Shown here: positions 39,089-42,197 of the stretch, one piece after another
How positions within the stretch are numbered: the first letter of the stretch is position 1
Layout: every line of letters begins with the position of its first letter
Virus record (IMG/VR): IMGVR_UViG_3300046331_000369
Span: 1-42,197 of that record
Source of the DNA: a virus
DNA: 42,197 nucleotides
Strand: one strand, 5' to 3'
Notes under the pieces: model-generated
What the model saw: the letters and a program-made list of their open reading frames with translations, nothing else
Told to the model about the DNA's origin: nothing
Database searches by the model: none
Position numbers and translations under genes: made by a program

Positions 39089-40120
39089 ATGCAAACTGTA
39101 CCGGGTGGAAGCGACAAGGGAAAACCGTGGAGCGAGATAGACGAAAAGGCGATCACATACTGGGCCGAGAAGGCCACTAATCCAGCTGCTAAAGCGGCCG
39201 CACAGGAGGAACTCAGGCGCAGAACTTCCGGCGGGGGTGAACAGTCTGGACAGTCGTCGCTAGCTGAACGGCCTCGGGATGAGCCTAGGCCTCAGCCGGC
39301 GCAGCGACCTCAACCAACCGCGCTTGCGGTAGCGCCTGTGCCCAAGTCTCTAGGTCGCGCGATGCATGACCCTGGCGCGGTGAATGAACAGCTCGTGAAG
39401 CTGGCCGAGAGCTATCATCTCGTCTCCCCCGTGACTCGTTTCGACAGCTTGCCCGAGGGGTTCGGGGTCTCATTTTCGATGGTGCAGATCAATCCAGACC
39501 CGAACGCGGGCGAGGTCTACAAGGTCGACGGCGGGAAGCTCGCGCTATCGCACAACGCGCTTAACCGGATCGCCGCAGCCGCTGAACTGAGCTGGGACGC
39601 GGAGAGAAGCCGACGGCTCGATGATGGCTCGGACTCGTGTTATTGTCACTATCGAGCAGTGGGGTACGTGCGCAGCTCGGACGGGTCCCCGCGGACTGTG
39701 ACGGGTGAGGTCGAGATCGATATGCGCCCCGGGTCGCCCGACGTCAAGGCTGCGAAGTCGGACACTCAGATCTCTCAGGTGCGCCGCTTTATTCTCAGGC
39801 ACGCTGAAAGCAAAGCGAAGAATCGCGCGATCTCATGCATGGGCGTCAAGCGCTCGTACATGCCGGACGAACTACGCAAGCCGTTTGCCGTGACTCGCCT
39901 TCAGTTCACGGGTCACTCCGACGACCCCGATCTCCGCCGCGAATTCGCTCGCATCCGGGCCGAGCAGGTCATGGGAGCTCACCGCGCACTGTACGGAGCC
40001 GCTCCCCGCGCTGCGCTACCGCCGAGCGACGGCATGGCGCCACACGCGCCGCCCCCGCTTGACGCGGCTTTCGCGGTCAGCGACGACGGCGAAGTCTTTG
40101 ATGAAGAGGGGCGGTACTGA
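39089..40120 (+). CDS. Putative single-strand annealing/recombination protein
   Basis: 343 residues, strong ribosome site GAAAGGGA. After a helical, Gln/Pro-rich start, residues 90-265 form one domain: ESYHLVSPVTRFDSLPEGFGVSF, DGGKLALSHNALNRIAAAAELSWD, CHYRAVGYVRSSDGSPRTVTGEVEIDMR and ISQVRRFILRHAESKAKNRAISCMGVKRSYMPDELRKPFAV. The closing 'r...eSKAkNRAI...G.K.sY...EL.KPF.v' pattern occurs in uncharacterised phage proteins encoded with SbcD-type nucleases. A role in homologous recombination with the next gene is inferred. It ends in an acidic tail. Confidence 0.55.
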   Translation: MQTVPGGSDKGKPWSEIDEKAITYWAEKATNPAAKAAAQEELRRRTSGGGEQSGQSSLAERPRDEPRPQPAQRPQPTALAVAPVPKSLGRAMHDPGAVNEQLVKLAESYHLVSPVTRFDSLPEGFGVSFSMVQINPDPNAGEVYKVDGGKLALSHNALNRIAAAAELSWDAERSRRLDDGSDSCYCHYRAVGYVRSSDGSPRTVTGEVEIDMRPGSPDVKAAKSDTQISQVRRFILRHAESKAKNRAISCMGVKRSYMPDELRKPFAVTRLQFTGHSDDPDLRREFARIRAEQVMGAHRALYGAAPRAALPPSDGMAPHAPPPLDAAFAVSDDGEVFDEEGRY

Positions 40121-41265
40121 TGCGCGTCTTGGCCTCAGGGGATCTGCACATCGATGCGGACGGTCCCCGCTCGAAAGAGTGCGCGCGCATCCTGGATTGG
40201 ATCAACGTGCAGATCGAAACGCTGAAGCCCGACGCGTACCTCTGCACGGGCGACGTCTATCACGCGGCGAGCACGCCCGCGGATCGGCTTCTGGCGGCCG
40301 AGCACTTCACGCGGTCGGCGAAGGTCTGCCCGGTGTTCATCGCACGTGGCAACCACGACAAGCTGAGCGACTTGGAGATCATCGGTCGGCTCAGTAGCGA
40401 CTTCCCGATCGTCGTCGAAGAGGGAGCCGGAATCCACATCGCCGGCGATGGCTCGATTGCGATTATGGCATGGCCGAACCGTGCAAGCTTGTCCGCGATG
40501 CTTGGGCGCCCGATTGGCTCCGAAGGTCTGGACGATGCGGCGCGGGTCGCAATGCGCGAGGTGCTCAAAGGGTTCTCTGATTCGTGGTGGCGCGGAGAAA
40601 ACTCCCCCAAGATCCTGCTGGGCCACTTCATGTGCGACGGCTCGGTGACATCAACGGGGCAACCACTGATCGGCGCGGAGCTTTCGGTGGGCACCGCCGA
40701 CCTTGATCTGGCAGGTGCCGACGTAGTGATCATGGGACACATCCACAAGCCGCAAGAGTTCGATGCCGGCACACAATGCCCCAAGTACTATTGCGGTTCG
40801 CCCTATCGCACGGCGTTTGGTGAGGTCGAGCAGAAGAGCGTCCTACTCGTAGAGTTCAGCGCGAGCGGGCGTAGCATCACGCGGGTCCCAACGCCTTGCA
40901 CGCAGATGGTGCTTTGCGAACTGACTTGGGACGGTAGCGGTTTATCACACCCGTGCGACGGGTGGGGCGGTCAAGGGTGCGAGGTTCGATTGCGCTACAG
41001 CGTCCCAAGCGACTGCCGGGAAAAGGCTCGGCACCAGGCGGAAGGGTGGCGCGCAGAGATGTTGCGCAAAGGCGCGAGTTCCGTTAAGCTCGATGAGCGC
41101 GTCGAAACGACATCGCGCGCGAGGGACGGCGCTGCAGAAGTGGCGCAGGCCGTCAGCTTGCAAAAGAAGCTTGACGGCTACTGGCTGATGCGGGGCGACG
41201 TCCCGCCGAATGAACGGCGCGCGGCGCTGATGCAAAAAGTGAACGAGCTACAGGAGGCACAATGA
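40120..41265 (+). CDS. SbcD-like metallophosphoesterase nuclease
   Basis: 381 residues, start overlapping the upstream stop (TGATG). Metallophosphoesterase motifs in order: SGDLHID (Asp8, His10), CTGDVYH (Asp45), RGNHDKLSD (Asn78-His79-Asp80), LLGHFMCDG and MGHIHKPQ. This is the Mn-binding set of SbcD/Mre11/T4 gp47, with the usual length. DNA end-processing for recombination or repair is the likely role. The SbcC-type ATPase partner is not seen in the window; it could lie beyond the right edge. Confidence 0.88.
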   Translation: MRVLASGDLHIDADGPRSKECARILDWINVQIETLKPDAYLCTGDVYHAASTPADRLLAAEHFTRSAKVCPVFIARGNHDKLSDLEIIGRLSSDFPIVVEEGAGIHIAGDGSIAIMAWPNRASLSAMLGRPIGSEGLDDAARVAMREVLKGFSDSWWRGENSPKILLGHFMCDGSVTSTGQPLIGAELSVGTADLDLAGADVVIMGHIHKPQEFDAGTQCPKYYCGSPYRTAFGEVEQKSVLLVEFSASGRSITRVPTPCTQMVLCELTWDGSGLSHPCDGWGGQGCEVRLRYSVPSDCREKARHQAEGWRAEMLRKGASSVKLDERVETTSRARDGAAEVAQAVSLQKKLDGYWLMRGDVPPNERRAALMQKVNELQEAQ

Positions 41266-41624
41266 GAAACCCAGAAAAAACATTCGAAAAACGTATAGCG
41301 CAGGGCGAACTCTACATCACTCGCGTGGAGTCTATCCCGCCGAGTTTCACAGCTTCGACGCGAGGTGAGCTAATCGTTGGACACTCCGAAACCGGCCACC
41401 ACCATGTGATCAGGGACGGCGTGACCATGTTTGACGCCGAACCTCGCGACCCGTCAGTTTGCTATCTGCAAGTTGATGATACGCTGAAGGGCCCGGCAGC
41501 TCTGGAGCACCTGAAGAGTTACGCTCCTGTCCACCCGACGGTGTTGCTGAAACCCGGCGCGGTCTATCGCGTGCGGCGCGCTCGCCAGAAGACTCCGAGC
41601 GGATGGGAGATGGCTCGTGATTGA
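41262..41624 (+). CDS. Conserved protein with GHSETGHHHV motif
   Basis: 120 residues, ATGA overlap with the nuclease gene. ELYITRVESIPPSFTASTRGELIVGHSETGHHHVIRDGVTMFDA...HPTVLLKPGAVYRVRRARQKTPSGWEMARD. The HSETGHHH cluster and the closing 'Y.vrrqr.ytp.gw' pattern recur in small phage and bacterial proteins, often beside repeat proteins like the next gene (from memory). Possibly metal-binding. Confidence 0.65.
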   Translation: MRNPEKTFEKRIAQGELYITRVESIPPSFTASTRGELIVGHSETGHHHVIRDGVTMFDAEPRDPSVCYLQVDDTLKGPAALEHLKSYAPVHPTVLLKPGAVYRVRRARQKTPSGWEMARD

Positions 41625-42197
41625 TTACCTAACGCCTGAGCAGCTCGCTCTCATGAGCGTGGTCGCGAACGAATGGATCGAACGGTCTAGGACTTGGAGA
41701 CCGGTAAACATAGACAACGTAAGGGGCGCCCTGCCGTTGCTATACAGTGGAATGCCTGCGCCGCTAATTATCGCATTGCCGTCTCCAATGGCTGCGCAGC
41801 GGCATGCCAACGTGAGCGCCAACGTGGACGACAACGTGAGCGCCAACGTGCGCGCCAACGTGCGCGCCAACGTGGACGCCAACGTGGACGCCAACGTGTA
41901 CGCCAACGTGCGCGCCAACGTGTACGCCAACGTGTACGCCAACGTGTGCGCCAACGTGTGCGCCAACGTGGACGACAACGTGAGCGCCAACGTGGACGCC
42001 AACGTGCGCGCCAACGTGCGCAAGAACGTGTACGCCAACGTGTACGACAACGTGCACGCCAACGTGCGCACCAACGTGGACGACAACGTGGACGACAACG
42101 TGAGCACCAACGTGCGCGAGAACGTGGACGCCAACGTGAGCGCCAACGTGAGCGACAACGTGTACGCCAACGTGAGCACCAACGTGGACGCCAACGT
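41617..42197 (+). CDS. DUF6745-like tetrapeptide-repeat protein, cut by window edge
   Basis: Open from GTG 41617, with GGGAG eight bases before, to the window end: at least 193 residues, no stop. It overlaps the upstream gene by eight bases. The first ~63 residues (IDYLTPEQLALMSVVANEW; later LLYSGMPAPLIIALPSPMAAQ) resemble the start of DUF6745-type proteins, where a 'lG...P.......SP..a' segment precedes repeats. From residue 64 it is Asn-Val-x-Ala repeated 32 times. It replaces the minus-strand reading of the same DNA. C-terminal domain lies outside the window. Confidence 0.7.
   Translation, partial: MIDYLTPEQLALMSVVANEWIERSRTWRPVNIDNVRGALPLLYSGMPAPLIIALPSPMAAQRHANVSANVDDNVSANVRANVRANVDANVDANVYANVRANVYANVYANVCANVCANVDDNVSANVDANVRANVRKNVYANVYDNVHANVRTNVDDNVDDNVSTNVRENVDANVSANVSDNVYANVSTNVDAN
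41806..42197 (+). repeat. 12-bp tandem array, 32 units plus a partial one
   Basis: Unit GCC-AAC-GTG-xxC, continuing past the window. The AACGTG core is invariant in all units. The last codon varies only among AGC, GAC, CGC, TAC, TGC and CAC; the first codon is mostly GCC with some GAC, ACC, AAG or GAG. Length is in frame, so unit gain or loss would not shift the reading frame. Confidence 0.95.

Noticed and set aside
39283-39293. Another CCTAGGCC inside the annealing-protein gene
   Set aside because: Single copy within coding sequence (Pro-Arg-Pro); not part of the operator cluster, though it shows that the motif is not exclusive to intergenic DNA.
41764-42057. 97-residue minus-strand frame of His-Val repeats
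   Set aside because: Another open frame produced by the same array.
41625-42194. 189-residue minus-strand frame rich in Thr-Leu repeats
   Set aside because: It is the reverse reading of the 12-bp array, which leaves several frames open. The plus frame has a start, ribosome site, non-repeat N-terminal region and operon overlap; the minus frame has none and faces against its neighbours.
1-42197. Possible lysogeny module, diversity-generating retroelement, CRISPR array or tRNA genes
   Set aside because: No integrase catalytic domain, reverse transcriptase, regularly spaced palindromic repeats or cloverleaf-like sequences were seen; the only regular array is the contiguous 12-bp coding repeat without spacers.

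Overview
The window is a large part of a tailed double-stranded DNA bacteriophage (or prophage) genome with a contractile tail (myovirus type). This follows from a terminase, portal, MuF-like protein and capsid block on one strand, followed by tail sheath, tail tube, tape measure and a full baseplate set. The DNA is GC-rich, genes are packed with ATGA/TGATG-type overlaps, and no stretch above 300 bases lacks a gene (the largest gap, about 170 bases, is the divergent control region at 35803-35975). No integrase catalytic domain, tRNA gene, rRNA gene, CRISPR array or insertion sequence was seen. The bacterial host cannot be named from the sequence.

Layout. All genes from 35802 down to 1 run leftward (minus strand). 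In transcription order: a small HTH-like protein and a lysis cassette (35802-34740: two small membrane proteins, a lysozyme-like endolysin); an adenine methyltransferase, AAA+ ATPase, DUF4406-type enzyme and small early genes (34743-31457); a RusA-like resolvase and two tandem zinc-ribbon plus sigma-4-like regulators (31413-30090); a repressor-like HTH protein with a palindromic operator (29553-29281); a replication block (initiator-like protein with internal repeats, a DnaB-type helicase interrupted by a mini-intein, an SF2 helicase, a MazG-like protein; 29267-23247); packaging (terS, terL), head genes (portal, MuF, KilA-N/HNH protein, P-loop/protease fusion, cement, major capsid), neck, tail (sheath, tube, frameshifted chaperone pair, tape measure) and baseplate, ending in a glycine-rich tail fibre cut by the window edge at position 1.

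Genes from 35976 to 42197 run rightward: a zinc-ribbon protein flanked by CCTAGG palindromes, a clear sigma-70-like promoter at 36481-36509, a tightly overlapped operon of small proteins, a putative recombination pair (annealing-type protein plus SbcD-like nuclease), and a gene cut by the right edge whose product becomes a tetrapeptide repeat (Asn-Val-x-Ala) encoded by a 12-bp tandem array.

The most informative non-routine signals are: a textbook -1 frameshift site joining the two tail-assembly chaperone frames; a 151-residue intein splitting the Walker A motif of the replicative helicase; a nucleotide-kinase-like P-loop domain fused to the head protease-like protein; paired zinc-ribbon/sigma-4-like proteins; a set of CCTAGG-centred operators around the divergent control region; three perfect 10-bp repeats just before terS; and the 12-bp repeat gene at the right edge, which is open on the plus strand from a GTG start.
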